Positions 17,523 to 26,871 of a stretch of 32,677 nt of DNA are shown piece by piece; positions within the stretch are counted from its first letter, which is position 1, and every line of letters starts with the position of its first letter. Where the stretch lies: NCBI GenBank assembly GCA_002840935.1, contig PHDH01000014.1, positions 1 to 32,677 on the forward strand, read 5' to 3'. The position numbers and the translations under genes were made by a program. The notes beneath the pieces were generated by a model. The model was not told the DNA's origin. It saw nothing but the letters and a program-made list of their open reading frames with translations, and did not search any database. The stretch comes from Bacteroidetes bacterium HGW-Bacteroidetes-21 (GTDB lineage: Bacteria; Bacteroidota; Bacteroidia; Bacteroidales; GWA2-32-17).

Positions 17523-20267
17523 ATGGATAAAAAAGACTATTTACAAAACATACCCTATATTGACGATCTGTATAAGGAATATTTGGAAAATCCCGAAAAT
17601 ACCGATGCTTCCTGGAAATCGTTTTTCGAAGGATTTGATATAGCCAGACAACAGTACCCCGTTATTCACGGCAAGGAGTTCGATAGTGAAGTCAAAGTAC
17701 TGAACCTGATTGATGGCTATCGTAAACGTGGGCATTATTTCACCGCAACCAATCCCGTCCGCAAAAGACGCGATTACCAACCCACCCTCGACATTACCCA
17801 TTTCGGTTTGCAGGAAAGTGATTTAACCCGCGAATTTCATGCAGGAAAAGAACTGGGACTGGGAAAAACAACTTTGTCGAACATCATTGGCTTCCTCCAA
17901 CAAACCTACTGCCGTACCATCGGGGTCGAATACCAATACATACGCAAACCCGAAGTGGTTGACTGGCTTCGACAAAAAATGGAGGAAAAACGGAATACCC
18001 CTACTTTTTCGCCCGAACATAAAAAGCACATCTACACTCATTTAGTTCATGCCGTAGGCTTTGAGACTTTCATTCATAAAAAATTCATCGGGCAGAAACG
18101 CTTTTCGCTCGAAGGAGCAGAGTCGCTGATACCCGCCCTGGATGCCATTATTGAAAAAGGCGCTGAACTGGGAGTCAAGGAATTTGTCATTGGCATGTCG
18201 CACCGCGGTCGCCTCAACGTGCTTACAAATATCATGAAAAAGCCTTATCTGGCAGTCTTTTCCGAATTCTCGGGCAAATCGTACGACGACGAAAACATTC
18301 TGGGCGATGTAAAATACCATTTAGGCTACGACAATATCATCACCACCGACACAGGTCATGATGTAAACCTCATCCTTTTACCCAATCCTTCTCACCTCGA
18401 AACAGTTGGTCCGGTGACCCAAGGAGTCGCCAAAGCCCGGATTGAAACAAACTATGCAAATAATGCCAACGCCGTTGCTCCCATTCTCATTCACGGTGAT
18501 GCCGCATTGGCTTCGCAAGGAGTGGTATACGAAACCATACAAATGTCGCAACTTCCGGGATATAAAACCGGTGGAACCATACATCTGGTTGTCAATAACC
18601 AGATTGGTTTTACCACCGATTATACCGAAGCCCGCTCCAGCACTTACTGTACCGACATTGCCAAAGTTGTCTGGGCGCCCATTTTCCACGTCAATGGCGA
18701 CGATGTGGAGGCCTTGGTTTACACCATACAGTTGGCGATGGAATACCGTGAAGTTTTCCACACCGATGTTTTTATCGATATACTTTGCTACCGTAAATAT
18801 GGCCATAACGAAGGCGACGAGCCGCGTTTCACCCAACCTGTTCTGTACAAAGCCATTTCTTCGCACCCCAATGTCAGAGATATTTATACGCAGTATCTGT
18901 TAGAAAAAGGTGTTGTTGAAGCACCTGTTTTAGAGAAGATTAAAAACGATTTTGAAGAGAAACTGGAGTCCGACTATAATCTGGCGCTCAGCAATCCTGT
19001 GGTACATGTAAAACATTTTCTGGCTGAAACCTGGAAAAATTACCGCCAGCCCGACGACCTATTCAAAACACTTGATACTTCCATCCCTCAGGAAGATTTC
19101 ATTAAATTACTCGATGCCATTAATTATTTACCAGAAGACAGGAAGTTTTTTAATAAGTCGTACAAAATTGTAGAAGATCGCAAAAAGATGGTAGAAACAG
19201 AACATCTCGACTGGGCATTGGGCGAATTGGCTGCTTATGGAAGTCTGTCGATTGCTGGCTTTCCCGTGCGACTCAGTGGGCAGGATTCTGTGAGGGGAAC
19301 CTTCAGTCACCGTCATGCGGCCTTTGTTGAAGAAGACTCCGAGAACAAGTATTTTCCACTTCAACATTTATCTTCCGGTCAGGCTAAAGTCGAAGTCTTT
19401 AACTCCCCACTTTCCGAATATGGCGTCATGGGTTTTGACTATGGCTATGCGCTGGCAAACCCCAAAGGACTGACTATTTGGGAAGCGCAATTTGGTGATT
19501 TTCACAATGTAGCACAAGTAATCATAGACCAATATCTTTCCTCTGCCGAAGAAAAATGGGGACTTATGAACGGACTTGTACTGCTTCTCCCCCATGGTTA
19601 CGAGGGACAAGGGCCTGAGCACAGCAGCGCCCGTATTGAGCGTTTTCTGATTCAGGCCGCTAACAATAACATGATTATTGCCAATTGCACCAGTCCCGCT
19701 AACTTTTTTCACCTGCTACGCAGACAAGTTCTACTATCGTTCCGCAAACCGCTGATAGTTTTCACTCCCAAAAGTCTGCTACGTCATCCTCAATGTGTGT
19801 CTGCAAAAAAAGATTTTACCCAAGGACATTTTCAGGAAGTAATTCCCGACGAGACAGCAAAGCCGGATGTACAACAGGTTGTTTTATGTTCAGGCAAATT
19901 ATACTATGATTTGCTGGCTGAAAGAGAAAATACAAAAGACAATACAACAGCCCTCGTACGGGTCGAGCAGTTACATCCTTTCCCGTTACAGCAGATAGAA
20001 GCTGAAATCCAGAAATATCCTCAAACTACGCGCGTTGTGTGGGCACAGGAAGAACCAGCCAATATGGGCGCCTGGTATTATGTTCAGCGTCAGTTCGAAA
20101 CCCGGAATATCATCGGTATTTGCAAGCCTGCTTCGGGAAGTACCGACTCGGGACTATATCAGCAACACCTGCTTCGTACCCGAAAAATTATGGATAAAGT
20201 TTTTAAACGGTGTAATTGCGACGACAAAGAAATTTTTTGTTCCATGAAATGTCAAAAAGCCTTATGA
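17523..20267 (+). CDS. sucA: 2-oxoglutarate dehydrogenase E1 component
   Basis: Start at [102 protein letters not shown]. Confidence 0.96.
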   Translation: MDKKDYLQNIPYIDDLYKEYLENPENTDASWKSFFEGFDIARQQYPVIHGKEFDSEVKVLNLIDGYRKRGHYFTATNPVRKRRDYQPTLDITHFGLQESDLTREFHAGKELGLGKTTLSNIIGFLQQTYCRTIGVEYQYIRKPEVVDWLRQKMEEKRNTPTFSPEHKKHIYTHLVHAVGFETFIHKKFIGQKRFSLEGAESLIPALDAIIEKGAELGVKEFVIGMSHRGRLNVLTNIMKKPYLAVFSEFSGKSYDDENILGDVKYHLGYDNIITTDTGHDVNLILLPNPSHLETVGPVTQGVAKARIETNYANNANAVAPILIHGDAALASQGVVYETIQMSQLPGYKTGGTIHLVVNNQIGFTTDYTEARSSTYCTDIAKVVWAPIFHVNGDDVEALVYTIQLAMEYREVFHTDVFIDILCYRKYGHNEGDEPRFTQPVLYKAISSHPNVRDIYTQYLLEKGVVEAPVLEKIKNDFEEKLESDYNLALSNPVVHVKHFLAETWKNYRQPDDLFKTLDTSIPQEDFIKLLDAINYLPEDRKFFNKSYKIVEDRKKMVETEHLDWALGELAAYGSLSIAGFPVRLSGQDSVRGTFSHRHAAFVEEDSENKYFPLQHLSSGQAKVEVFNSPLSEYGVMGFDYGYALANPKGLTIWEAQFGDFHNVAQVIIDQYLSSAEEKWGLMNGLVLLLPHGYEGQGPEHSSARIERFLIQAANNNMIIANCTSPANFFHLLRRQVLLSFRKPLIVFTPKSLLRHPQCVSAKKDFTQGHFQEVIPDETAKPDVQQVVLCSGKLYYDLLAERENTKDNTTALVRVEQLHPFPLQQIEAEIQKYPQTTRVVWAQEEPANMGAWYYVQRQFETRNIIGICKPASGSTDSGLYQQHLLRTRKIMDKVFKRCNCDDKEIFCSMKCQKAL

Positions 20268-21418
20268 AACTAGATATTAAAGCACCCTCACCTGGCGAAT
20301 CTGTCGCTCAAGTTAGCATTGCACGATGGATCAAATCCAATGGATCGGCTGTAAGTAAAAATGAAGACATTGCAGAAATTGAATCTGAAAAAGCCACATT
20401 AACAGTCACAGCCCCCGAAAGCGGAATACTAGAAATCGTTGTCAAAGAAGGAGAGACTATTGCGGTAAGCGCTGTCATTGCAAGAATTGAAACCGATGGA
20501 GCATCGACTATTGTTGAAGAAAAAGCCATTGCAAAAACCATTACCCAGAGTGCGGTAACGACCCCTGAGGCAACACATCCTGAGATTAAAGCTACGCCCT
20601 TAGCCTTATCCATGATAGAAAAAAATCATCTGGATGCGGGCACCATTATTAGTCGTTCCGAAAAAATCACTACTGAAGATGTTTACCGGGTGCTGGAAGA
20701 AAAGAAAACAGGGAAAAGACAGGGCAAACGTGGTGAAATAAGCAGCCCCATGACACCCCTACGTAAAAAGCTGAGTGAGAGACTCGTTTCGGTAAAAAAC
20801 GAGACCGCCATGCTCACGACTTTCAACGAAGCAGACATGAGCCGCATCATTGAACTACGTAAGACGCAAGGGGATGCATTTCTGAAAAAATATGGTATCA
20901 AACTAGGCTTTATGTCGTTTTTTGCCAAAGCCGTTTGCGAAGCCCTGAAAGAAATTCCAAATGTCAACTCACAGATCGACGGAGATCATTTGATTTCGTT
21001 TCCTTACGTCGATTTGGGCATTGCAGTCCAGACGGAAAAAGGGCTTATGGTTCCGGTCATTAAAAATGCACAGGATATGAATATTCCCACGCTGGAGCAA
21101 GCCATTTTTTCCATGGCAGAAAAAGCCCGGAACAAAAAACTCAGTCTGGATGAAATGCAGGGCGGTACTTTTACCATAACTAACGGGGGTGTATTTGGAA
21201 GTTTGCTTTCTACGCCTATCATTAATCCACCTCAAGCAGCGATTCTGGGCATGCATAATATAGTCGAACGCCCCATAGCCGAAAACGGACAAGTGGTAAT
21301 ACGTCCCATGATGTACATTGCGCTTTCGTACGATCACCGTATCATAGACGGAAAAGATTCTGTACTTTTCCTGAAAAAAATCAAAGCGTTTATTGAGAAT
21401 CCCGGAACAATTAATTAG
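20264..21418 (+). CDS. sucB: 2-oxo acid dehydrogenase E2 component (dihydrolipoamide succinyltransferase-type)
   Basis: Lipoyl domain ([19 protein letters not shown]), peripheral-subunit-binding region, catalytic domain with [28 protein letters not shown] and [19 protein letters not shown] overlaps the sucA stop (ATGA), so the track start at 20216 is rejected. Confidence 0.95.
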   Translation: MKLDIKAPSPGESVAQVSIARWIKSNGSAVSKNEDIAEIESEKATLTVTAPESGILEIVVKEGETIAVSAVIARIETDGASTIVEEKAIAKTITQSAVTTPEATHPEIKATPLALSMIEKNHLDAGTIISRSEKITTEDVYRVLEEKKTGKRQGKRGEISSPMTPLRKKLSERLVSVKNETAMLTTFNEADMSRIIELRKTQGDAFLKKYGIKLGFMSFFAKAVCEALKEIPNVNSQIDGDHLISFPYVDLGIAVQTEKGLMVPVIKNAQDMNIPTLEQAIFSMAEKARNKKLSLDEMQGGTFTITNGGVFGSLLSTPIINPPQAAILGMHNIVERPIAENGQVVIRPMMYIALSYDHRIIDGKDSVLFLKKIKAFIENPGTIN

Positions 21419-21424
21419 ACGATT

Positions 21425-22576
21425 ATGAAGTATTACGCTATGATAATTTTTTTCAGCGTTTTTCTGACGGTGTATTTTTTTGGCAACTGGTTTATTTATA
21501 GCCGGGGAGTCAAAGCTTTTGAGGGGGCATCTTTTCTGACCTTCTACAAATGGTCGTTCTGGATACTGGCATTGTCTTTTGTCGTTGGCCAAATACTCGA
21601 AAGGGGTGAACCCACTATCACTGGAAAAATTATTACACATATCGGCTCCATTTGGCTTGCTGTTTTGTTGTACATTCTACTTTCGATGCTCTTAACTGAT
21701 ATTGTTCGGGTTGTTGATTATTTCCTACCTTTTCTGCCTGAAAAAATTCTTTCGGGTTTTACCAATGCCAGAGTATTTTTTGTGGCTGGATTATTCATTG
21801 CCACAGGAATGACCATTTTTGGTCTCATCAATGCACGTAATCCAAAAATCACACAAGTTGATATTACGATAGACAAAACTTTTCCCGGTTTGTCGCAATT
21901 AAAAATTGTAATGGTATCGGATATCCACATGGGGGCCATGATCGCTAATAGCCGGGTGGAAGACATGATAGAAAAGATAAATCAGCTAAATCCCGATCTT
22001 GTACTTTTTGCAGGAGATTTGGTTGATCACAATCCACTCTATGTCAAAGCCGACGAAATGGGAAAACACTTTTTGAAACTTACTCCCCGATTGGGCGTTT
22101 ATGCCGTTACCGGCAATCACGAATATATCGGTCATCCGGAAATCAGTGTAGAATATCTGCAACAATTTGGCATCAAATATCTTCGCGACACAATAATAGA
22201 CATAGGCAACAATATTGTCATTGCAGGCAGGGATGATAAAGACAAGGTACAATTTGCCGGAAGTCCGAGAAAAAAGTTAGAACAAATAATCGGCGAAAAG
22301 CAGGATGAAAAATTTGTGATACTCATGGACCATCAGCCAGTGGATTATACCGAAGCCGAAAAACGGGGTGTCGACCTGATGGTATCCGGTCACACGCATA
22401 AGGGACAGCTATGGCCCTTTGGTTATATTACTTCGTTGGTTTACGAAAACGATTATGGTTTAGTAAAAAAAGGAAATACCAATTATTATACATCTTCTGG
22501 CTATGGCACATGGGGGCCGCCTGTGAGGACCGGAAACCGGCCTGAGATTGTTGTTTTTAATGTAAGTTTTAAATAA
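21425..22576 (+). CDS. Membrane-anchored metallophosphoesterase (YaeI/YkuE-like)
   Basis: Several TMs, then MVSDIHMGAMI, LFAGDLVDHNP, VTGNHEYIG, MDHQPVDY, VSGHTHKGQLWPFG. Confidence 0.92.
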   Translation: MKYYAMIIFFSVFLTVYFFGNWFIYSRGVKAFEGASFLTFYKWSFWILALSFVVGQILERGEPTITGKIITHIGSIWLAVLLYILLSMLLTDIVRVVDYFLPFLPEKILSGFTNARVFFVAGLFIATGMTIFGLINARNPKITQVDITIDKTFPGLSQLKIVMVSDIHMGAMIANSRVEDMIEKINQLNPDLVLFAGDLVDHNPLYVKADEMGKHFLKLTPRLGVYAVTGNHEYIGHPEISVEYLQQFGIKYLRDTIIDIGNNIVIAGRDDKDKVQFAGSPRKKLEQIIGEKQDEKFVILMDHQPVDYTEAEKRGVDLMVSGHTHKGQLWPFGYITSLVYENDYGLVKKGNTNYYTSSGYGTWGPPVRTGNRPEIVVFNVSFK

Positions 22577-22580
22577 TGTT

Positions 22581-22645
22581 GTAGACCTCCAAGGTCTACT
22601 GCAAAATAACGCCTAACTATATTATTACAAAGACCTTGGAGGTCT
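22581..22645. repeat. Inverted pair of AGACCTCCAAGGTCT palindromic repeats
   Basis: GTAGACCT-CCA-AGGTCTAC (22581-22599) and AGACCT-TGG-AGGTCT (22631-22645), which are reverse complements over 15 bp. Confidence 0.75.
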
Positions 22646-22733
22646 TATTAGATTTTTGGGTGTTTTACAAAAAACAATTGGCAACCCCAGCAGTAAGTCC
22701 ATTTTCTTCGCACTAGCCTCCCGCTGAGTCATT

Positions 22734-22766
22734 AGATTTGACAACTTCTAAAAAGTTGTCAAATCT
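22734..22766. repeat. Perfect 14-bp inverted repeat AGATTTGACAACTT-CTAAA-AAGTTGTCAAATCT
   Basis: Arms 22734-22747 and 22753-22766, 5-nt loop. Confidence 0.8.
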
Positions 22767-22837
22767 CTTGCATGGAGGTCTTTGCCTTGGTTTTAATTAG
22801 CAGACGAAAAAAAAATAACACTATTATAAATATTTTG

Positions 22838-22845
22838 TAAATTTG
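22838..22845 (+). promoter_or_regulatory. Putative -7 box TAaaTTTG
   Basis: TAAATTTG 16 bp upstream of the ATG at 22862. Confidence 0.4.
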
Positions 22846-22861
22846 TAAAAAATAAAATATC

Positions 22862-23086
22862 ATGAAAAAGCTATTGACTATTCTTTTTGCAGTTGCATTT
22901 ATTGGAGCTATGACCGTTTCATGTAAAGAAGATTGTAAAAACTGTAAAACGAAAACTACAAACAACGCAACAGGTGATGTTACCGAAGGTAGTTCATCCG
23001 AATATTGTGATGAACAATTAGATCAAGTAGAGAACGAAGCACCCACAACTGTAGGCGACAATACTTCAACCTGGGTCTGCGAATAA
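22862..23086 (+). CDS. Small Cys-rich lipoprotein of unknown function (74 aa)
   Basis: Signal peptide/lipobox MKKLLTILFAVAFIGAMTVSC followed by KEDCKNCKTK; -7 box upstream. Confidence 0.6.
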   Translation: MKKLLTILFAVAFIGAMTVSCKEDCKNCKTKTTNNATGDVTEGSSSEYCDEQLDQVENEAPTTVGDNTSTWVCE

Positions 23087-25045
23087 TCAGATCCTAACAC
23101 CAATTACCAAGATATCGTCAACTTGCTCCAATGGTCCTTTCCATTCAAGAATGGTTTGGTTCAGGATGTCCTGTTGGCGATTCATATTTTCGTTCTGGAA
23201 TGAAAGCAGCAATTCTTTGAATCTGGAATACTTAAACTTCTTACCTCCTTCATTGAACTTAGGTCCGCCAAACTGGTCGGCATACCCATCGGAGAAAATG
23301 TAGAATGTATCCCCTTTTTCCAATTCTATCATTTGGTTGGTAAAAGGTTTATTCTCTTCGTAAAGTCCAATCGGTTGTTTATCCGCCTTAAATTCTGTCA
23401 ACTCACCATTTCTGATTAAATAGAGGGGATTGTTTGCACCAGAAAACTGGAGTTGATTATTATCCAAATCGAGTAAACATAAGGCCATATCCATTCCGTC
23501 TCGAGTCTGACTTTCGACACCTGGCTGATGCAACGCAGTAATTACATAATTTCTCAAATGATTGAGAATATCATTTGCGTGCATAAGTTCAATCTTATTG
23601 ATAATCTCTTTCAGAAAAGCGACGCCCAGCAAGCTCATAAAAGCACCTGGCACACCATGCCCGGTACAGTCGGCTGCAGCAATAATAATTTTATTGTCTC
23701 TTTCTGCCATCCAATAGTAATCGCCTGATACAATATCTCTGGGTTTATTCAGAATGAAATAACTGTCTTTCATCAAATCATTCAAAAATTTGGGAGGGGG
23801 CAATACTGCTTGTTGAATACGACGGGCATAGTGAATACTATCCGTGATTTCTTTTTTCTGATGTGCAATTTCATCACGCTGTTCAACGGCGACTCTTCTT
23901 TCTTCTTCTATCTCATCTCGTTGTCTTTCAATCTCGTCGCGTTGGGCTTCAATTTCTTCTTTTTGCTGACGAATTTCTTCGTTCTGCTGCATGATTTCGT
24001 GATTCTTCTCCGTCAGCATTTTATTAGATTGCTTTTTGATTTTGTAAGCCCGATAGATAAAAAACCCGAGTCCTATTAAAACCAAAGCCAACGCAACAAA
24101 CATATAAAGTATAAATTGCTGAAGATGAATTTTTTCCAATTGTTCGTTCAGTACCTTTTTTTGCTCTGCAATTTTTACTTCCTGATCAGTCATTTCGGCC
24201 TTTTGCCTGTCGAGGATTTTGCTTTGGGTAACAATTTGCTCTTTTTGCTCATCCAACTCCTTTTGCTTTTTTTCGAGTTCGGCCAGCTTCTGTCTCAGTA
24301 GCGCCTGATTTACCCCAACCCGCTGCATTAATGTGGTCAATTCCTTTTTCTGATCGTCAATTCTGGCTTGCTGTTCTTCAATTTCTTTTCTCTGTTTTAC
24401 CAGTCGTTCTTCCTGCGCAGCTATTTCAATTTTCTGATCCTCGATGACCTTGGTCTGCTTTTCAACAATTTCCTTTTCTTTTTGCAGCTCTATATCGGTT
24501 TTTTTATACAACTCTTCCCAGTCGGCTTTCGACTTAATTGAAAGAGCCGCGAACAGCGGAGTAACAGTAAAACCTTCTTCCTTCACTTTCGCTTCATTCA
24601 TTTCGAAGCGTTTTTCGTTGTTCACAACTATGAAATTGATCATTGATTTATGGAACTCGTAGTTTTCGGTAATGAGCAAAATATTTTTTCCCTGAACGAT
24701 TTCCTGTAGTTTGTATATATTATAGCCATTATCTTTGTTGGCAAAAAGGACCTGAGCATGAGGAATTTCTTCGGGCTGGGAATATCTTGTAACAGCTATA
24801 GGTTTACCATGCACATTACCTCTTTCTGCAGCCATCTTTTTTAATTCGTTGAGCAAATCGTCGTTATTGTCGAGGATAGCAATTTTGAACGTTTTAATAG
24901 AATCTTCACCTTGCCACTTCACATACTTAACAATATCAAAAATAAATACCGCTCTGCTTCGGTTATCAAATTTATTTTGTCCTGCTAGTGTTCCGGAAAA
25001 CAATACGAGGAAAAATAAGACTATTTGTAAAAGCTTTGTTTTCAA
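23087..25045 (-). CDS. YfiR-like (DUF4154) sensor - coiled coil - TM - SpoIIE/PP2C-type phosphatase
   Basis: N-terminal FDNRSRAVFIFDIVKYVKW...FKIAILDNNDDLLNELKKMA...ILLITENYEFHKSMINFIVVNNEKRFEMN (YfiR-like); long EI/QQ coiled coil; TM FILYMFVALALVLIGLGFFIY; DSIHYARRIQQAVLPP...FILNKPRDIVSGDYYWM..AAADCTGHGVPGAFMSLLG...GDTFYIFSDGYADQFGG. Confidence 0.88.
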   Translation of the reverse strand: MKTKLLQIVLFFLVLFSGTLAGQNKFDNRSRAVFIFDIVKYVKWQGEDSIKTFKIAILDNNDDLLNELKKMAAERGNVHGKPIAVTRYSQPEEIPHAQVLFANKDNGYNIYKLQEIVQGKNILLITENYEFHKSMINFIVVNNEKRFEMNEAKVKEEGFTVTPLFAALSIKSKADWEELYKKTDIELQKEKEIVEKQTKVIEDQKIEIAAQEERLVKQRKEIEEQQARIDDQKKELTTLMQRVGVNQALLRQKLAELEKKQKELDEQKEQIVTQSKILDRQKAEMTDQEVKIAEQKKVLNEQLEKIHLQQFILYMFVALALVLIGLGFFIYRAYKIKKQSNKMLTEKNHEIMQQNEEIRQQKEEIEAQRDEIERQRDEIEEERRVAVEQRDEIAHQKKEITDSIHYARRIQQAVLPPPKFLNDLMKDSYFILNKPRDIVSGDYYWMAERDNKIIIAAADCTGHGVPGAFMSLLGVAFLKEIINKIELMHANDILNHLRNYVITALHQPGVESQTRDGMDMALCLLDLDNNQLQFSGANNPLYLIRNGELTEFKADKQPIGLYEENKPFTNQMIELEKGDTFYIFSDGYADQFGGPKFNEGGKKFKYSRFKELLLSFQNENMNRQQDILNQTILEWKGPLEQVDDILVIGVRI

Positions 25046-25091
25046 TTATCTTCAGATTAATTAAGCAAAGATAACTACTAATCATTGAAAA

Positions 25092-25790
25092 TTACTCATC
25101 GGGGGTTTGAATTTTCAACGCTTTACCGTTAATATCCCATTCCTGATAACGCACTACTAATCCGTTCTTTGCATTTCCTTCAATTTGCTTCTGCCCATTT
25201 TCAAACCATCCCGTAAAGACTCCGTTTTCAATACCATTGACAAAAGTCCTCTGTATCATGATTTTTCCTGAGCTATAATACCATATTTCAAGACCATCCT
25301 TTTGACCATCCTTATAGTCGCGTTCATTAATGAGTAATCCTTTATCATTCCAATACATCCAATGTCCATCTTCAATTCCGTTTTTCACATTACCTTCCCG
25401 CTCTTTAGTGCCGTTTTCGCGATAATAAACCCAGAATCCATTGGCGGTCCCCGATTTAAAGTACCCTGTTGCTTTCATTTTCTTCCCGGGGTAATACCAC
25501 TGCCATAGACCATGTTCCATCCCGTCGAGATAAAAACCAGTACTTTCGATCTCACCTGCCTTATTGTAAAAAACCGCTTTACCATTCTCGAGACCTTCAA
25601 CATACTCGATAATAAACTGAGGTTTGCCTGGACTATGCCATTTAACTGCAGTTCCAGAAAAAGGCTCTTTTTCGCCTTTCTTAAAGGTGAGATAGCCTTC
25701 TTTTTCTTCCAGTGAAGAATATTCCGTCAGTTGCCCAACGACTAACAGACTATGGATAAAGCATAAAACAAGAAAAAACCATTTAATCAT
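25092..25790 (-). CDS. Exported MORN-like / YwqK-type repeat protein
   Basis: Start at MIKWFFLVLCFIHSLLVVGQ. Repeats EYVEGLENGKAVFYNKAGEIESTGFYLDGMEHGLWQWYYPGKKMKATGYFKSGTANGFWVYYRENG... Confidence 0.85.
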   Translation of the reverse strand: MIKWFFLVLCFIHSLLVVGQLTEYSSLEEKEGYLTFKKGEKEPFSGTAVKWHSPGKPQFIIEYVEGLENGKAVFYNKAGEIESTGFYLDGMEHGLWQWYYPGKKMKATGYFKSGTANGFWVYYRENGTKEREGNVKNGIEDGHWMYWNDKGLLINERDYKDGQKDGLEIWYYSSGKIMIQRTFVNGIENGVFTGWFENGQKQIEGNAKNGLVVRYQEWDINGKALKIQTPDE

Positions 25791-25963
25791 AACAGGGTAA
25801 AAATAATCATAATGACAGAAAAACAAATTAAAATACTATTAGAAATATGGACTATTTATCAACTAAAATAATAAAAAATCAGGATTTAAGTAAAATCCAG
25901 CTTACAAATAAAAATTGAGTTAAGTTAAAAAATCATATTCATTAAAAAAAAGACATCAAATAC

Positions 25964-25994
25964 TTGGATTATTATGAGCATATGCATATTTTTG
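25964..25994 (+). promoter_or_regulatory. Putative promoter TTG-N20-TAttTTTG of the DUF134 gene
   Basis: TTG 25964-25966; TATTTTTG 25987-25994; start codon at 26015. Confidence 0.55.
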
Positions 25995-26018
25995 CCATTC
26001 ATGCAAATGAGCATATGC
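25974..26018 (+). promoter_or_regulatory. Two identical ATGAGCATATGC motifs flanking the -7 box (candidate operators)
   Basis: ATGAGCATATGC at 25974-25985 and 26007-26018, 33 bp start-to-start; the second covers the ATG at 26015. Confidence 0.6.
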
Positions 26019-26317
26019 CAAGATTAAAATGCAAAAGGAATGTCTGTTTCGAACCCGGTACAGTTTACTTTAAGCCAGCTGGTATACCAGTAAGGGAACT
26101 AGAAGAAGTTGTTATTTATCATGATGAGCTAGAGTCGATAAGACTTTGCGATTTAGAGGGATTATATCATGAGCAGGCAGCTGAACAAATGCATGTATCA
26201 AGGCAAACGATTGGAAGAATGCTGGAATCAGCCCGCAAAAAGATAGCCGATGCCATGATCCACGGAAAAGCCATTCGCTTCGAAAAAGAAAATTCAGTAA
26301 AAAACTTAAACCAATAA
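26015..26317 (+). CDS. DUF134 family HTH protein (sigma-like HTH)
   Basis: MPRLKCKRNVCFEPGTVYFKPAGIPVRELEEVVIYHDELESIRLCDLEGLYHEQAAEQMHVSRQTIGRMLESARKKIADAMIHGKAI. Start corrected from 25964. Confidence 0.9.
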   Translation: MPRLKCKRNVCFEPGTVYFKPAGIPVRELEEVVIYHDELESIRLCDLEGLYHEQAAEQMHVSRQTIGRMLESARKKIADAMIHGKAIRFEKENSVKNLNQ

Positions 26318-26319
26318 TT

Positions 26320-26682
26320 ATGAAAATTGCAATTCCAACCCGCGACACACAAGTAGATGATCATTTTGGTCACTGTGCGTATTACACGATTTACGAAATC
26401 GCCGACAATAAAATTTCGGATAAAAAAATGCTCCCTTCTCCCCAGGGATGTGGGTGCAAATCGAATATAGCCGGGGTCTTAAAACAGTTAAATGTTACCA
26501 TCATGCTGGCAGGCAATATGGGCGAAGGCGCTTTACAGATGCTCAAATCGCACGGCATAGAAGTTATTAGAGGCTGTCAGGGAGAGTGCGACAAAGTAGT
26601 CGCAGACTATCTTTCAGGCGGAATAAAAGACAGTGGTCAAGGATGTGCCAGTCACGACGAAGGTCATAGCTGCGGACATTAA
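26320..26682 (+). CDS. NifX/NifB-associated dinitrogenase iron-molybdenum cofactor family protein
   Basis: MKIAIPTRDTQVDDHFGHCAYYTIYEI...GCGCKSNIAGVLKQLNVTIMLAGNMGEGALQMLKSHGIEVIRGCQGECDKVVADYLSG; Cys/His-rich C-terminus. Confidence 0.9.
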   Translation: MKIAIPTRDTQVDDHFGHCAYYTIYEIADNKISDKKMLPSPQGCGCKSNIAGVLKQLNVTIMLAGNMGEGALQMLKSHGIEVIRGCQGECDKVVADYLSGGIKDSGQGCASHDEGHSCGH

Positions 26683-26817
26683 ACTTTCTTTTCGAGATAA
26701 CGTTTTTGCCATTAAAACGATTTTGATTTTTGTAAAAGTTGCTAGATTTGACTTATTGATTATTATTACAACATAGCTGATTCTATCCTATTTTTCATCA
26801 ATTAATGATGTTAAATT

Positions 26818-26848
26818 TTTGTTTAATTATTTAAATTCTATAGTTTTG
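26818..26848 (+). promoter_or_regulatory. Promoter TTTG-N19-TAgtTTTG
   Basis: TTTG 26818-26821, TAGTTTTG 26841-26848, canonical Bacteroidetes spacing, 24 bp upstream of the ATG at 26872. Confidence 0.65.
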
Positions 26849-26871
26849 CAACAAAAATTAAGATTTTCGAC

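Noticed and set aside
18042-19712. Several 70-160-aa ORFs opposite or out of frame within sucA
   Set aside because: Shadow ORFs in a long, clearly coding gene.
23810-24662. Plus-strand ORFs rich in F/L opposite the YfiR-SpoIIE coiled coil
   Set aside because: Mirror of the repetitive (E/Q/K)-rich coiled-coil coding sequence.
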